Part shown: piece after piece, positions 53,687-63,989 of the stretch
Layout of the letters: each line of letters starts with the position of its first letter
Numbering within the stretch: the first letter of the stretch is position 1
Origin: Sporosarcina sp. P32b
Lineage (GTDB): Bacteria > Bacillota > Bacilli > Bacillales_A > Planococcaceae
Direction: 5' to 3'
NCBI RefSeq assembly: GCF_002743335.1
Contig: NZ_PDZB01000011.1
Location: 29,149 to 93,148, forward strand
DNA: 64,000 bases
The notes under the pieces: model-generated
Database searches by the model: none
What the model saw: only the letters and a program-made list of their open reading frames with translations
What the model was told of the DNA's origin: nothing
Program-made: the position numbers and the translations under genes

Positions 53687-55156
53687 ATGACTTCATCATA
53701 CAAAGACGACAGCTTAGCGTTACACACAGATCTATATCAAATCAATATGGCTGAATCATATTGGGCGGACGGTATTCATGAACGGAAAGCGGTATTTGAA
53801 GTGTATTTCAGAAAAATTCCATTTGGTAACGGTTATGCGATATTTACCGGCCTTGAACATGTACTAAAGTATCTCGAAGAGTTTTCGTTCACAGAAAGCG
53901 ATTTAGCTTATTTACGAGAAGAGCTAGGTTTCGCCGATGACTTTCTTGATTATTTAAAAGGCGTCCGTTTCACGGGAGACGTTTACTCCATGAAAGAAGG
54001 AGAACTCGTTTTTGCGAATGAACCGATTATCCGAATTGAAGCGAACCTGATTGAAGCGCAGTTGATCGAAACAGCATTGCTAAACATCGTTAACTATCAA
54101 ACGTTAATCAGCACAAAAGCTAGCCGTATTAAACAAGTAGTGAAAGATGATATTGTGATGGAATTCGGGAGCCGCCGTGCGCATGAGATGGATGCCGCGG
54201 TTTGGGGTGCGCGTGCCGCGGTTATTGGTGGCGTAGAATCTACGAGTAACGTACGTGCAGGCAAACGTTTCGGACTGACTGTTTCGGGAACACATGCTCA
54301 TTCATTCGTACAAGCCTATAAAGATGAGTACACTGCATTTAAAGTCTACGCACAGCGTCATAAAGACTGCGTATTCTTAGTGGATACCTATAATACATTG
54401 AAAATTGGTGTTCCAACAGCGATCAAAGTAGCAAAAGAACTCGGAGACAGCATTAATTTCATCGGCGTCCGATTGGACAGTGGAGATATTGCGTTCTTGT
54501 CAAAAGAAACTCGCCGCATGCTAGATGAAGCAGGTTTCCCAGATGCGAAAATCGTTGTATCCAATGACTTGGATGAGTATACAATTTTGAACTTGAAAGC
54601 CCAAGGAGCCCAAGTAGACATCTGGGGTATTGGAACAAAGTTGATTACGGCATATGATCAACCGGCGCTTGGAGCGGTCTATAAAATTGTCTCCATTGAA
54701 AGCGAAGATGGAGAAATGCAAGATACGATTAAAATTTCGGCAAACGTAGAAAAAGTGACAACACCCGGCCGCAAAAAACTGTATCGAATCATTGACCTCG
54801 AAAATGGTAAAGCGGAAGGCGACTACATTACGATGCATGACGAGGATCCGACGAAGGAAGAACGCATCAAAATGTTCCATCCTGTTCATACATTTATCTC
54901 GAAGTTTGTGACGAATTTTGAAGCGGTAAACTTACACGAACAAGTTATCCAAGACGGAACAATTATTTATGAAAATCCGCCAGTTTATGAAATTCGTGAA
55001 TTTGCACAACGAAATCTTACCCTACTATGGGAGGAATATAAACGTTCATTAAACCCGGAAGAGTATCCTGTCGATCTTAGTCAGAAGTGTTGGGACAATA
55101 AGAGACGTAATATAGAAGAAGTGCATGAAATGGTAGAGATCTATACAAAGCGATGA
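53687..55156 (+). CDS. pncB: Nicotinate phosphoribosyltransferase
   Basis: 489 residues from ATG 53687 behind AAGGAG; an ATG at 53651 has no site. '[15 protein letters not shown]' is the type-II NAPRTase start; '[20 protein letters not shown]' holds the PRPP-side residues; '[17 protein letters not shown]' and '[12 protein letters not shown]' follow in order. It converts nicotinate, PRPP and ATP to nicotinate mononucleotide. nadE follows after 7 bases, so the two form an NAD salvage operon as in B. subtilis relatives. Confidence 0.95.
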   Translation: MTSSYKDDSLALHTDLYQINMAESYWADGIHERKAVFEVYFRKIPFGNGYAIFTGLEHVLKYLEEFSFTESDLAYLREELGFADDFLDYLKGVRFTGDVYSMKEGELVFANEPIIRIEANLIEAQLIETALLNIVNYQTLISTKASRIKQVVKDDIVMEFGSRRAHEMDAAVWGARAAVIGGVESTSNVRAGKRFGLTVSGTHAHSFVQAYKDEYTAFKVYAQRHKDCVFLVDTYNTLKIGVPTAIKVAKELGDSINFIGVRLDSGDIAFLSKETRRMLDEAGFPDAKIVVSNDLDEYTILNLKAQGAQVDIWGIGTKLITAYDQPALGAVYKIVSIESEDGEMQDTIKISANVEKVTTPGRKKLYRIIDLENGKAEGDYITMHDEDPTKEERIKMFHPVHTFISKFVTNFEAVNLHEQVIQDGTIIYENPPVYEIREFAQRNLTLLWEEYKRSLNPEEYPVDLSQKCWDNKRRNIEEVHEMVEIYTKR

Positions 55157-55172
55157 AAAGGAAGTGGTAGCG

Positions 55173-55997
55173 TTGACATTGCAGCTAGAAATTATCCAAG
55201 CATTACGTGCGAAACCGGAAATCGACCCGCAGCAAGAGATTCGGACTTCCATTGACTTTATGAAAGCATATATGAAAAAGAATACATTTTTACAAGGGTT
55301 TACAGTAGGTATTTCCGGAGGGCAAGACTCTACATTAGTTGGCAAGTTAGCACAGATGGCCGTTGACGAACTTAACAAAGAGTTAGGAGAAGAAAAGTAC
55401 AGATTTTATGCACTCCGTTTACCATATGGTGTGCAGTTTGACGAAGACGATTGCCAGGATGCATTGCGTTTTATCCGTCCGTCCGTCGTCTATTCAGTCG
55501 ATATTAAAGAAGCAGTGGATGCTAGTGAACGGACTCTAATCAAAGCAGGTCTCCATATTTCCGATTTTGATAAAGGGAATGAAAAGGCACGTGAACGTAT
55601 GAAAGTGCAATATTCCGTAGCGGCCGTTCATCACTCTGTTGTTCTTGGTTCAGATCACGCAGCCGAAGCAATCACTGGCTTCTACACAAAGTTTGGTGAT
55701 GGTGCAGCGGATTTGATGCCGATTTATCGACTGAATAAACGCCAAGGTAAACAATTATTAAAAGCGCTAGATTGTCCACCACATTTATACAATAAAATCC
55801 CTACAGCTGATTTGGAAGGCAATAAACCCGCCATTCCGGATGAAGTAGCATTAGGTGTGACGTATGATGAAATCGATGACTATCTCGAAGGAAAAGAAGT
55901 ATCGGACGAAGCACGTAAGCAAATTGAAGGACATTATTTGAAATCAGCACATAAACGGCACTTGCCTATCACAGTGTTTGATGAATTTTGGAAATGA
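55173..55997 (+). CDS. nadE: Ammonia-dependent NAD synthetase
   Basis: 274 residues from TTG 55173 with AAAAGGA ten bases upstream (GTG 55164 is less likely). The PP-loop is '[16 protein letters not shown]'; '[16 protein letters not shown]', '[25 protein letters not shown]' and '[12 protein letters not shown]' are NadE signatures. It amidates nicotinate adenine dinucleotide to NAD with free ammonia; there is no glutaminase domain, as in B. subtilis NadE. Confidence 0.95.
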   Translation: MTLQLEIIQALRAKPEIDPQQEIRTSIDFMKAYMKKNTFLQGFTVGISGGQDSTLVGKLAQMAVDELNKELGEEKYRFYALRLPYGVQFDEDDCQDALRFIRPSVVYSVDIKEAVDASERTLIKAGLHISDFDKGNEKARERMKVQYSVAAVHHSVVLGSDHAAEAITGFYTKFGDGAADLMPIYRLNKRQGKQLLKALDCPPHLYNKIPTADLEGNKPAIPDEVALGVTYDEIDDYLEGKEVSDEARKQIEGHYLKSAHKRHLPITVFDEFWK

Positions 55998-56039
55998 AAA
56001 CTGCCGACCTTTTATTGGATAAAGGGTCGGCAGTTTTTC
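55997..56039 (+). terminator. Intrinsic terminator of pncB-nadE
   Basis: Stem AAAACTGCCGACC with its complement, loop about 13 bases, T run. Confidence 0.9.
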
Positions 56040-56119
56040 TGTTTGTCGGGGTTATGCGTTTCAGGTATGATAGTTTCATATAAAAAGATGGATTCAGTTC
56101 GTGACGGGGGAGAACAATT

Positions 56120-57070
56120 ATGCATTCACAATGGATCGAACGAGTATTAAACAATATTGAAAAGGTTATTGTTGGTAAACGTGATATAGCGGAGTTAAGT
56201 ATAACGGCATTATTAGCTGGCGGTCACGTATTACTAGAAGATGTACCAGGCGTTGGCAAGACGATGCTAGTAAGGGCGCTTGCGACTTCGATTGGTGCTA
56301 AGTTCAAGCGGATCCAATTCACGCCGGACTTGTTACCTTCTGATGTTTCAGGCGTATCGATCTATAATCCACAGACGATGCAATTTGAATTTCGTCCGGG
56401 GCCTTTAATTGGGAATATCGTATTGGCTGATGAAATTAACCGAACATCACCTAAAACACAAGCTGCTTTATTGGAAGGGATGGAGGAGGCATCCATTACA
56501 GTAGATGGAACGACTATTCAATTACCGAAACCGTTTTTCGTAATGGCGACACAAAATCCTATTGAATATGAAGGGACGTATCCGCTACCGGAAGCGCAGC
56601 TTGATCGCTTTATTTTTAAGTTGAAAATGGGTTATCCGACAAAGCAGCATGAGGTGGAGTTATTGAAAAGGGCGGAACACCAAACGCCAATCGAGCAAAT
56701 TGACGCTATTCTGACAGTGGATGAATTACTGGAATTACAGCGTCATGTGCGTGAAGTGACAGTAGACGATACGATAGTTTCTTATATTGTGGATTGTGCA
56801 GATGCAACTCGCCAGCATGAATCGGTTTCTTTAGGTGTAAGTCCAAGAGGTTCGATGGCATTAATGAAAGCTTGTCAGGCTTATGCATTCATCAAAGGGC
56901 GCATGTTCGTATTGCCTGACGATGTACAATATTTAGCGCCATTTGCCTTTTCACATCGGATGATTTTGCTTCCTGAAGCGAAATATGAAGGAATTGATGC
57001 TGAGGAAATTGTCAGCCACATCCTCAAACAGTTGCCAGTTCCGGTAATGCGCGGGTCTGCAACCTTATGA
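56120..57070 (+). CDS. yeaC: MoxR family AAA+ ATPase (YeaC-like)
   Basis: A 316-residue ATPase: Walker A 'EDVPGVGKTMLVRALA', Walker B 'GNIVLADEINRTSPKTQAALLE', sensor 1 'FVMATQNPIEYEGTYPLPEAQLDRF'. MoxR proteins act as chaperones in insertion of cofactors or assembly of complexes, with DUF58 and transglutaminase partners. Here all three occur in a row with 4-base overlaps, in the order seen next to guaA in B. subtilis (yeaC-yeaD-yebA). Confidence 0.92.
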   Translation: MHSQWIERVLNNIEKVIVGKRDIAELSITALLAGGHVLLEDVPGVGKTMLVRALATSIGAKFKRIQFTPDLLPSDVSGVSIYNPQTMQFEFRPGPLIGNIVLADEINRTSPKTQAALLEGMEEASITVDGTTIQLPKPFFVMATQNPIEYEGTYPLPEAQLDRFIFKLKMGYPTKQHEVELLKRAEHQTPIEQIDAILTVDELLELQRHVREVTVDDTIVSYIVDCADATRQHESVSLGVSPRGSMALMKACQAYAFIKGRMFVLPDDVQYLAPFAFSHRMILLPEAKYEGIDAEEIVSHILKQLPVPVMRGSATL

Positions 57071-58245
57071 ATGGATTGCGATCATTCGGACGTTTCGCAA
57101 GTGTCATAGCAATTGGTACAGCTGCCTACGTCTTCGCAAAATTTCAAGGAGGCTTCGTTAGCTGGTTCATTTTCTATACGTTGATCCCGTTTGTGACATA
57201 CTCCGTGCTTCTATATTTGTATCCGTTACGGGATCTAACGGTTGAACGAAATATTGAAAAACGACATGTATCAAGGAATGGGCAGGTATCCATTCGTGTG
57301 GTGCTTAAAAGGAACCTCCCTTTCCCTTTACTATATGTAGTTCTAATGGATAAACGAGTGCATGCGAAGCGCGAAAAAATGGAACGGAAAATTATACTGC
57401 TAGGATTTCGAAGAACATATGAGTACAACTATTTGCTGAAGAATGTACAACGTGGCGAATACACATTGCCAACAGTAGAAGTGGAAGTAGTAGACTTTTT
57501 CAATTGGATTCGTAAAAAAAGGGTATTTGTAGTTCAAGACCACTTTTTAGTCTATCCAAGTGTAACAGCTATGGTGTATGAATCGGCATCTAATGGGACG
57601 AGCCAAGGACAGCAACTTTCCGCTTACATGCTGGTGAAGGATGCAACCACACCGTCTAGTGTTAGGGAATATGCGCCAGGGGACCGCATGTCTTGGATTC
57701 ATTGGAAATCATTTGCCCGGACTTCAAAACTAATGACAAAGGAATTTGATGAACAGCGATCGGAGCAACATACGTTGTTGATGGATTGCGGAATATCGGA
57801 AACATTTGAAAGTGCGGTGGAGTTAGCTGCATCGATTGTTGTATCCGCTAGGCAGCATCATGCCAAGCTGACCATGATCACAGCGAGTGAACAGCCGAAA
57901 GTGTTTCCCTTGATACAATCCGCAGATCAGACTAGGCAAGCATTAGTACATCTTGCGAAAATTCAACCAACAGACATACAACAAGTAAGGTTGCCGGTAG
58001 GAAAAGCGGTGTCTCGAGATGCGTTATTGCTTATTACAGGGGATCTGCGCATAAATTTCATCCGTCGTGTGTTGACGTTTGCTCCTGATGCGTCCGCAAT
58101 AGTTTGTTTTGTGATGTTGACAGATGAAACGAATAAAAAATCACTTGAATCTATTATAGATCAAGTAAAATTACTCGGTATTACCGTGAAATTGATTTAT
58201 CCGTCTGATTGTTCATCAGCATTGAAAAAGGCGGTGAAATCATGA
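57067..58245 (+). CDS. yeaD: DUF58 domain membrane protein (YeaD-like)
   Basis: A 392-residue protein with two N-terminal membrane helices (about residues 10-55), a beta-rich middle and the DUF58 core 'DATTPSSVREYAPGDRMSWIHWKSFARTSKLMTKEFDEQ' near residues 195-230, then a von-Willebrand-like fold ('HTLLMDCGIS'). It probably works with the MoxR ATPase. Overlaps yeaC and yebA. Confidence 0.92.
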   Translation: MNGLRSFGRFASVIAIGTAAYVFAKFQGGFVSWFIFYTLIPFVTYSVLLYLYPLRDLTVERNIEKRHVSRNGQVSIRVVLKRNLPFPLLYVVLMDKRVHAKREKMERKIILLGFRRTYEYNYLLKNVQRGEYTLPTVEVEVVDFFNWIRKKRVFVVQDHFLVYPSVTAMVYESASNGTSQGQQLSAYMLVKDATTPSSVREYAPGDRMSWIHWKSFARTSKLMTKEFDEQRSEQHTLLMDCGISETFESAVELAASIVVSARQHHAKLTMITASEQPKVFPLIQSADQTRQALVHLAKIQPTDIQQVRLPVGKAVSRDALLLITGDLRINFIRRVLTFAPDASAIVCFVMLTDETNKKSLESIIDQVKLLGITVKLIYPSDCSSALKKAVKS

Positions 58246-60407
58246 GGAAATCGATATTGGATTGGAAAGTGCTGATATTTTTATATGCACTTAGTTCCGT
58301 TTTGCTATGGGAGTGGTTTATCCCGATAATGGATTTAACGGATTTTGGACATCCTTCATTATTCATCGTCTATTTAGTACTGTTTTTTGCGTTGGCTTTA
58401 CTTCGACTACCGTGGTGGATCAGTGGAGCGGTCCAGATTCTTTATGTATTATGGGCTATTCATTATATGTATTTTGATCAACTATGGATATCTATAGAGG
58501 TGACAGGCTATATTTTGCAAGATATAAAACAGAATGTCTTGCTGTTATTCCAAGGTGAGCTCGGTGAATTATCAAATTTATTCCGTACGTTATTGTTGTT
58601 TACGCTAGTTTGGATGATCGCCTATTTACTTCGTCACTGGATTGAGGTACGACGTAGTATGATGATGTTCTTTGGTTTTACAATCGTATTTGTAGCACTT
58701 TTGGATACGTTCACTCCGTATGATGCTACTTCGTCTATTGTGAGAATTATGATGGTAGGCTTATTGATTGTAGGTTGCCTAACTTTAATTAAATTATCAG
58801 ATGATGAAGGGTGGTCACTTCGTCCGAAAAAATTACTTCTGCTTTCATTGCCGGTGGTGCTAATTGTAGTATCTGTTGGATTGCTATCAAGAAATGCACC
58901 GATTTATCCCCCGGCATGGCCAGATCCCGTACCATACTTATTATCATTAAGCGGAATGGAAGAGGAATTCGATAAAGGACAAGCTAAAGCTGGTTATGAC
59001 CCTGACGATTCGCAACTAGGTGGAGCTTTCGTCCAAGACAATCAATTGGTGTTTGAAGCGTCTGTTGAACAACGTCAATATTGGCGTATAGAAACGAAGG
59101 ATACATATACATCTAAAGGCTGGATACAAGATAAAGAATCAGATAAAGAGCTGTTGGATACAGGTGAAGAATTATGGGGATTCCCTATAGAAGGAGAAGT
59201 GTCGCATGCTGTACTCGATTTCGTTGAACCATTGCCATTCCTAGCTACACCATATGACACGACGAAAATTTCCTCACCTGAAGGTTTGAACCTCATGCAC
59301 GAGATAACGGCGAACAGACTATATTTGTTGATGGGTCTGCAGGAAAAGATTACACAGTATGAAATGGAGTTCGTAGAGCCTACATACATCCTGTCAGATT
59401 TGCAGAAGACAGAGATGGTGAATTACGAGATGGTACCGGAAGATTTAACTAGCTATGTGCAACTTCCTGCAGAATTACCGGGACGGGTGAAAGAATTAGC
59501 TGTATCGATTACAGAAAATGAAACCGCGGTCTATGATAAAGTGAAAGCTGTAGAACAGTATTTTAAAAAGAACGGTTTTGTTTATGAGACACAAAATGTT
59601 CCAATACCTAATGAAGAACAGGACTATGTGGATCAGTTTCTATTCGACACGAAAAAGGGGTATTGTGATAACTTCTCCACTTCGATGGCAGTCATGCTCA
59701 GGTCTGTAAATATACCGACGCGATGGGTGAAAGGATTTGCACCTGGCGAAATGGCATTTAAAGCATCGGGAAAAAATGTCTATCGCGTGACGAATGATGA
59801 GGCGCATTCATGGGTGGAAGCATATATTCCTGAAATTGGATGGATGCCGTTTGAGCCGACACTTGGTTTTACACATCCGACAGAGATCGAATTCGATACT
59901 TCGAACGAAAACCTAGAACAAGAGGAAGTTAAGAAATCTGTGAAGCCTGAAGTGGAAAAAGTGAAAGAGCCTCCTAAGAAAACAATAAATTCGTCAATGT
60001 TCGACGCATTCAAACAAAAGTTTCTATGGTTGTTGAGTCAATGGTGGCTTTACGTATCCTTACTAGGGTTAATAATAGGGGCTAGTGCCGTTTTATATAG
60101 CAAACGGAGCAATTGGTTGCCGAAACGACGTATAAAACAATTGAGGAAATTACCGAATGGGCACGTGAAATTTGAACAGCAATTTACACAGTTATTACAA
60201 CAACTTGCCCGTACCGGCTTGCCAAAGGATACTGCAATGACGCTTACCAACTACGCAATACTTGTAGATAAACGGTATGGCGGAGATCGAATGGCAGTCT
60301 TGACTCGTGCGTATGAGATAGGAGTATATGGTAATGATTGGCAGTCCCAAGAGTGGGATAAGTTGAATGAAGTATGGGAAGATTTAATTATTAGCACAAC
60401 ATGTTGA
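58242..60407 (+). CDS. yebA: Transglutaminase-like membrane protein (YebA/TgpA type)
   Basis: About 721 residues from ATG 58242, which overlaps the yeaD stop. Six or more N-terminal membrane helices (to about residue 215), an extracytoplasmic transglutaminase core with catalytic Cys in 'KKGYCDNFSTSMAVML', His in 'DEAHSWVEAYIPEIGW' and Asp/Glu in 'MPFEPTLGF', then a final membrane helix and a cytoplasmic DUF4129-like tail. It may crosslink or hydrolyse envelope proteins or peptides. Last gene of the MoxR operon. Confidence 0.92.
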   Translation: MRKSILDWKVLIFLYALSSVLLWEWFIPIMDLTDFGHPSLFIVYLVLFFALALLRLPWWISGAVQILYVLWAIHYMYFDQLWISIEVTGYILQDIKQNVLLLFQGELGELSNLFRTLLLFTLVWMIAYLLRHWIEVRRSMMMFFGFTIVFVALLDTFTPYDATSSIVRIMMVGLLIVGCLTLIKLSDDEGWSLRPKKLLLLSLPVVLIVVSVGLLSRNAPIYPPAWPDPVPYLLSLSGMEEEFDKGQAKAGYDPDDSQLGGAFVQDNQLVFEASVEQRQYWRIETKDTYTSKGWIQDKESDKELLDTGEELWGFPIEGEVSHAVLDFVEPLPFLATPYDTTKISSPEGLNLMHEITANRLYLLMGLQEKITQYEMEFVEPTYILSDLQKTEMVNYEMVPEDLTSYVQLPAELPGRVKELAVSITENETAVYDKVKAVEQYFKKNGFVYETQNVPIPNEEQDYVDQFLFDTKKGYCDNFSTSMAVMLRSVNIPTRWVKGFAPGEMAFKASGKNVYRVTNDEAHSWVEAYIPEIGWMPFEPTLGFTHPTEIEFDTSNENLEQEEVKKSVKPEVEKVKEPPKKTINSSMFDAFKQKFLWLLSQWWLYVSLLGLIIGASAVLYSKRSNWLPKRRIKQLRKLPNGHVKFEQQFTQLLQQLARTGLPKDTAMTLTNYAILVDKRYGGDRMAVLTRAYEIGVYGNDWQSQEWDKLNEVWEDLIISTTC

Positions 60408-60524
60408 TTTTTTAGCGAAATATGCGTAAAATATAGAGCGGATGATGCTTGAAATGTCCTCGACATATCTAGCACTAACGAACGTCAGCTATCATCGAAT
60501 AGCAGTACCTGGATTCTTTGATGG

Positions 60525-60564
60525 AAAAGACGCGTGGAAAGTTGACTTTCTAACGCGTCTTTTG
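60525..60564 (+). terminator. Intrinsic terminator upstream of guaA
   Basis: AAAAGACGCGT...ACGCGTCTTTT, 11-bp stem and 15-base loop, in the 204-base gap between yebA and guaA. It lies 118 bases after yebA and 48 before guaA, so it may end the upstream operon or be an attenuator in the guaA leader. No purine riboswitch is seen here. Confidence 0.75.
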
Positions 60565-60611
60565 TAGTTGAGGCATGAAATGGTATTAAAAAATTGGAAG
60601 AGGTGGATTAG

Positions 60612-62165
60612 TTGTCAAATGCTCCTGTGTTAGCCGGACAAGAAAAAATTGTAGTTCTCGATTACGGCAGTAAATATAATCAGCTCTTCACGCGTACAAT
60701 CCGCGAATTCGGTGTGTATAGTGAGTTACACGCACATACAACGACAATTGAGGAAATTAAAAAAATGAATCCAGTCGGTATCGTACTTTCCGGCGGTGCA
60801 GCATCTGTTGGAGACGAGAAAGCGTATGCTATCGATCCGGCAATATTCGAGTTAGGTATTCCTGTATTGGGCATCAGTTACGGAGCTCAAGTAATCGTCG
60901 ATCATTTAGGCGGTAAGGTAGAAAAGAATACAGGTGGCGAAAGCAAAGAAGAAGCGTTGACAGTGGACACGACGTCTACATTATTTGCTGGTCAGACGGA
61001 CAAACAAAATGTCTGGGTTAGCCATAGTGCTGACATTGCAGAATTACCTGAAGGCTTTACTGCATCTGCAAAAGATTCAACTGGTAATATTGCAGCAATT
61101 TCAAATGACGAACAGCAAATCTATGCGATTCAATTCCATCCGGAAGATTATCGTTCGGAAAACGGGAAAGACTTCTTGCGTAACTTTGTATTTGAAATTT
61201 GTAAAGCTTCAGGCGATTGGACTATGGATCGGTTCATTGAAATTGAAATCGAGAAGATCCGCTCAACAGTTGGCGATCGTAAAGTACTTTGCGCGCTAAG
61301 TGGCGGAGTTGACTCTTCAGTAGTAGCTGCTTTGATTGACCGTGCAATAGGCGATCAGTTGACATGCATTTTTGTGGACCACGGATTGCTTCGTAAAGGC
61401 GAAGTCGAAAGTGTAGTTAAAACTTTCAGCGAACAGTTCAGCATGCACTTCATTAAAGTAGATGCGCGCGAACGCTTCTTGGATAAGCTGGAGGGTGTTA
61501 CAGACCCTGAGCAAAAACGAAAGATTATTGGTAATGAATTTATTTACGTGTTTGACGAAGAGTCCGCTAAACTAGACGGCATCAAATATTTAGCACAAGG
61601 TACGATTTATGCAGATATCATTGAAAGTGGAACTGCGACTTCTGCAACTATTAAATCTCACCATAACGTGGGTGGTTTGCCTGAAGATATGGACTTCGAG
61701 TTGATCGAGCCATTACGTGCGTTGTTTAAAGACGAAGTACGTGCGGTAGGAGCAGAACTTGGTTTGCCTGAAGAAATCGTTAACCGCCAGCCATTCCCAG
61801 GTCCGGGACTTGGGGTTCGTGTGCTTGGTGAAATTACGGAAGAGAAGCTTGAAATCGTTCGCGATGCAGACTTTATTTTACGTGATGAAATCGCAAAAGC
61901 TGGACTCGATCGTTCAATCTGGCAATATTTCGCGGTATTACCGAATATCCGCAGTGTAGGTGTTCGTAACGAACAACGTTCTTACGACTATGCGATTGGT
62001 ATCAGAGCGGTTCATTCAGTAGATGGCATGACAGCGGATTGGGCTCGTATACCTTTCGATGTACTGGAAAAAATCAGTACGAGAATTACAACTGAAGTTG
62101 ATCAGGTTAATCGTGTTGTATATGATATTACAGCGAAACCACCTGGCACTATTGAGTGGGAATAA
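60612..62165 (+). CDS. guaA: GMP synthase with degenerate glutaminase domain
   Basis: 517 residues, normal length, TTG start behind AGAGGTGG. The ATP-pyrophosphatase half is intact: PP-loop '[17 protein letters not shown]' (residues 226-242), '[14 protein letters not shown]', '[13 protein letters not shown]', '[16 protein letters not shown]' and the dimer tail '[13 protein letters not shown]'. The N-terminal class I amidotransferase domain (12-200) is present, but the nucleophile motif normally GICYGMQ reads GISYGAQ, with Ser89 in place of Cys. His176 and Glu178 remain. Nearby motifs are also changed: SGGPNSV to SGGAASV, MSHGD to VSHSAD. The enzyme should make GMP from XMP with free ammonia but not from glutamine. 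Usually GuaA uses both. Confidence 0.95.
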   Translation: MSNAPVLAGQEKIVVLDYGSKYNQLFTRTIREFGVYSELHAHTTTIEEIKKMNPVGIVLSGGAASVGDEKAYAIDPAIFELGIPVLGISYGAQVIVDHLGGKVEKNTGGESKEEALTVDTTSTLFAGQTDKQNVWVSHSADIAELPEGFTASAKDSTGNIAAISNDEQQIYAIQFHPEDYRSENGKDFLRNFVFEICKASGDWTMDRFIEIEIEKIRSTVGDRKVLCALSGGVDSSVVAALIDRAIGDQLTCIFVDHGLLRKGEVESVVKTFSEQFSMHFIKVDARERFLDKLEGVTDPEQKRKIIGNEFIYVFDEESAKLDGIKYLAQGTIYADIIESGTATSATIKSHHNVGGLPEDMDFELIEPLRALFKDEVRAVGAELGLPEEIVNRQPFPGPGLGVRVLGEITEEKLEIVRDADFILRDEIAKAGLDRSIWQYFAVLPNIRSVGVRNEQRSYDYAIGIRAVHSVDGMTADWARIPFDVLEKISTRITTEVDQVNRVVYDITAKPPGTIEWE

Positions 62166-62183
62166 GTTAAACAACAGAATATG

Positions 62184-62250
62184 ATCGTATAACGCTAGGA
62201 ATAAGGCCTAGAAGTCTCTACCGAAACACCGTAAATGTTTCGACTACGAT
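62184..62250 (+). promoter_or_regulatory. Guanine riboswitch (purine aptamer)
   Basis: P1 ATCGTA (62184-62189) pairs with TACGAT (62245-62250). Between lie the conserved loops: TATAACGCTAGGAATAAGGC, then GTCTCTACC, then CCGTAAATG, then GACTACGA. The specificity base is C (GACTA), which selects guanine/hypoxanthine over adenine. It controls pbuG. Confidence 0.93.
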
Positions 62251-62280
62251 TCAAAATAGAAATATATTTTCTATTGGATT

Positions 62281-62320
62281 AAAAAAGAGGCATGCGAATT
62301 TATTTCGCGTGCCTCTTTTT
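62281..62320 (+). terminator. Expression platform terminator of the guanine riboswitch
   Basis: AAAAAGAGGCATGCGAA - TTTA - TTTCGCGTGCCTCTTTTT, 27 bases before the pbuG start. Forms when guanine is bound and shuts off pbuG. Confidence 0.9.
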
Positions 62321-62346
62321 ACATACTAAGAGTAAGGAAGGTCACA

Positions 62347-63681
62347 ATGAAAAAATACTTTGAGTTTGATAAGCTGGGCACCAATTATCGTCGCGAAATC
62401 ATCGGTGGAATTACTACGTTTTTGGCGATGGCATATATTTTAGCGGTAAATCCAATCATGTTATCTTTGGATGTTGTACCTGATTTGCCTGATTCCATGC
62501 GTATGGATAAAGGTGCAGTATTTGTTGCTACTGCACTTGCGGCTGCTGTAGGAACGTTATTTATGGGTTTGATAGCCAGATATCCGATAGGTTTAGCACC
62601 AGGCATGGGATTAAACGCATTCTTCGCATTCACTGTAGTACTGACTTACGGTATACCATGGCAAACAGGATTGACTGGAGTATTATTCTCTGGATTAATC
62701 TTTATCGTTCTTTCATTAACTGGGTTACGAGAAATGATCATCAATGCAATACCGGCACAGCTGAAATTTGCGGTAGGTGCAGGTATAGGTTTGTTTATTA
62801 CCTTCCTCGGACTACAAAATGCCAAGATTATTGTGGCGGATGAAAATACGTTAGTAGGCTTGGGTGATTTAACAGCGGGACCTACATTACTAACGATCTT
62901 TGGTTTAGTTATCACAATTATCATGATGGTACGTAAAATCAAAGGCGCTATTTTTTATGGGATGATCATGACCACGGTTTTAGGTATGGCTGTCAGTCTA
63001 ATAGATGTGCCACATAAGGTAGTAGATAAAATTCCATCAGTCGCTCCTACGTTTGGTGCAGCTTTCGATGCGATCATTAGCGACCCAGGTTCCTTGATGA
63101 CAACACAATTTCTAGTGATCGTCATCACATTCCTATTCGTAGACTTCTTCGATACAGCTGGAACACTAGTTGCAGTTGCTACACAAGCAGGTCTAATGAA
63201 GGAAGACCGTCTTCCACGTGCTGGTAAAGCACTGCTTGCAGATTCCTTAGCAACCGTAACAGGCGCAGTAATGGGTACATCCACTACCACTTCTTACATT
63301 GAATCTACAGCAGGTGTTGCGGCGGGTGCCAAAACAGGCTTTGCTTCTATTGTAACGGCGCTGTTGTTCTTACTAGCATTATTCTTCTCGCCTTTACTAC
63401 TAGTCATCACACCGGCAGTTACAGCTCCGGCTTTGATTATCGTAGGGGTATTGATGGTGTCGACATTAGGAAATATAGAATGGACTCGTTTCGAAATCGC
63501 AGTTCCAGCATTCTTTACGATTATCGCGATGCCGTTGACGTATAGTATCGCAACAGGTATCGCAATAGGTTTTGTTTTCTATCCTATTACGATGCTAGTA
63601 AGCGGTAGAAGAAAAGAAATTCATCCGATAATGTACGGACTCTTTGTGATCTTCATTTTGTATTTCATCTATATCAAGTAA
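62347..63681 (+). CDS. pbuG: NCS2 family guanine/hypoxanthine permease
   Basis: A 444-residue permease of the AzgA/PbuG branch of NCS2: 'GGITTFLAMAYILAVNP', 'GLAPGMGLNAFFAF', 'VDFFDTAGTLVAVATQAGL' and 'GTSTTTSYIESTAGVAAGAKTG' are the diagnostic stretches. It imports guanine and hypoxanthine with H+. The guanine riboswitch upstream supports the substrate. Gene order guaA-pbuG matches B. subtilis. Confidence 0.96.
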   Translation: MKKYFEFDKLGTNYRREIIGGITTFLAMAYILAVNPIMLSLDVVPDLPDSMRMDKGAVFVATALAAAVGTLFMGLIARYPIGLAPGMGLNAFFAFTVVLTYGIPWQTGLTGVLFSGLIFIVLSLTGLREMIINAIPAQLKFAVGAGIGLFITFLGLQNAKIIVADENTLVGLGDLTAGPTLLTIFGLVITIIMMVRKIKGAIFYGMIMTTVLGMAVSLIDVPHKVVDKIPSVAPTFGAAFDAIISDPGSLMTTQFLVIVITFLFVDFFDTAGTLVAVATQAGLMKEDRLPRAGKALLADSLATVTGAVMGTSTTTSYIESTAGVAAGAKTGFASIVTALLFLLALFFSPLLLVITPAVTAPALIIVGVLMVSTLGNIEWTRFEIAVPAFFTIIAMPLTYSIATGIAIGFVFYPITMLVSGRRKEIHPIMYGLFVIFILYFIYIK

Positions 63682-63685
63682 TAAT

Positions 63686-63722
63686 AAACCGTTCCCCAGA
63701 CCAATAGGGGAGCGGTTTTTTC
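63686..63722 (+). terminator. Intrinsic terminator of pbuG
   Basis: AAACCG-TTCCCC / GGGGA-GCGGTTT stem with T run. Confidence 0.88.
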
Positions 63723-63808
63723 TATTCTACAAGCTTCCCTTTGAAGGCGTTAATTGCATCGAATCTAAAAGATAGGGAAAAGAAATTGAAAAAGGTTGTC
63801 TAAAGTTG

Positions 63809-63837
63809 TTGACAGTTTAAAATACGTCTGATATAGT
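63809..63837 (+). promoter_or_regulatory. rRNA operon promoter
   Basis: TTGACA (63809-63814), 17-base spacer, TATAGT (63832-63837), about 150 bases before the 16S start. Typical of a strong rrn promoter. Confidence 0.85.
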
Positions 63838-63989
63838 AATAGAACAGTCAAGAAAGCGACTGCGACATGAACCTTGAAAACTGAACAGCAAAACGTTAAC
63901 GAAATACAGTTTGTGCACCTAACGGTGACACAAACAAAATGAGTATCTTAATTGATGCCAGCAAATGAAACTCGAGCTAATCGAATTTC
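63838..63989 (+). other. rRNA operon leader with processing-type hairpin
   Basis: The leader contains ACCTTGAAAACTGAACAGC, a sequence commonly found before 16S in Bacillales, and a stable hairpin at 63909-63935 (GTTTGTGCACC with GGTGACACAAAC). It carries no gene. Confidence 0.8.

Noticed and set aside
60408..60611. Purine riboswitch before guaA
   Set aside because: The gap holds a terminator hairpin but none of the conserved purine aptamer loops; the aptamer is only before pbuG.
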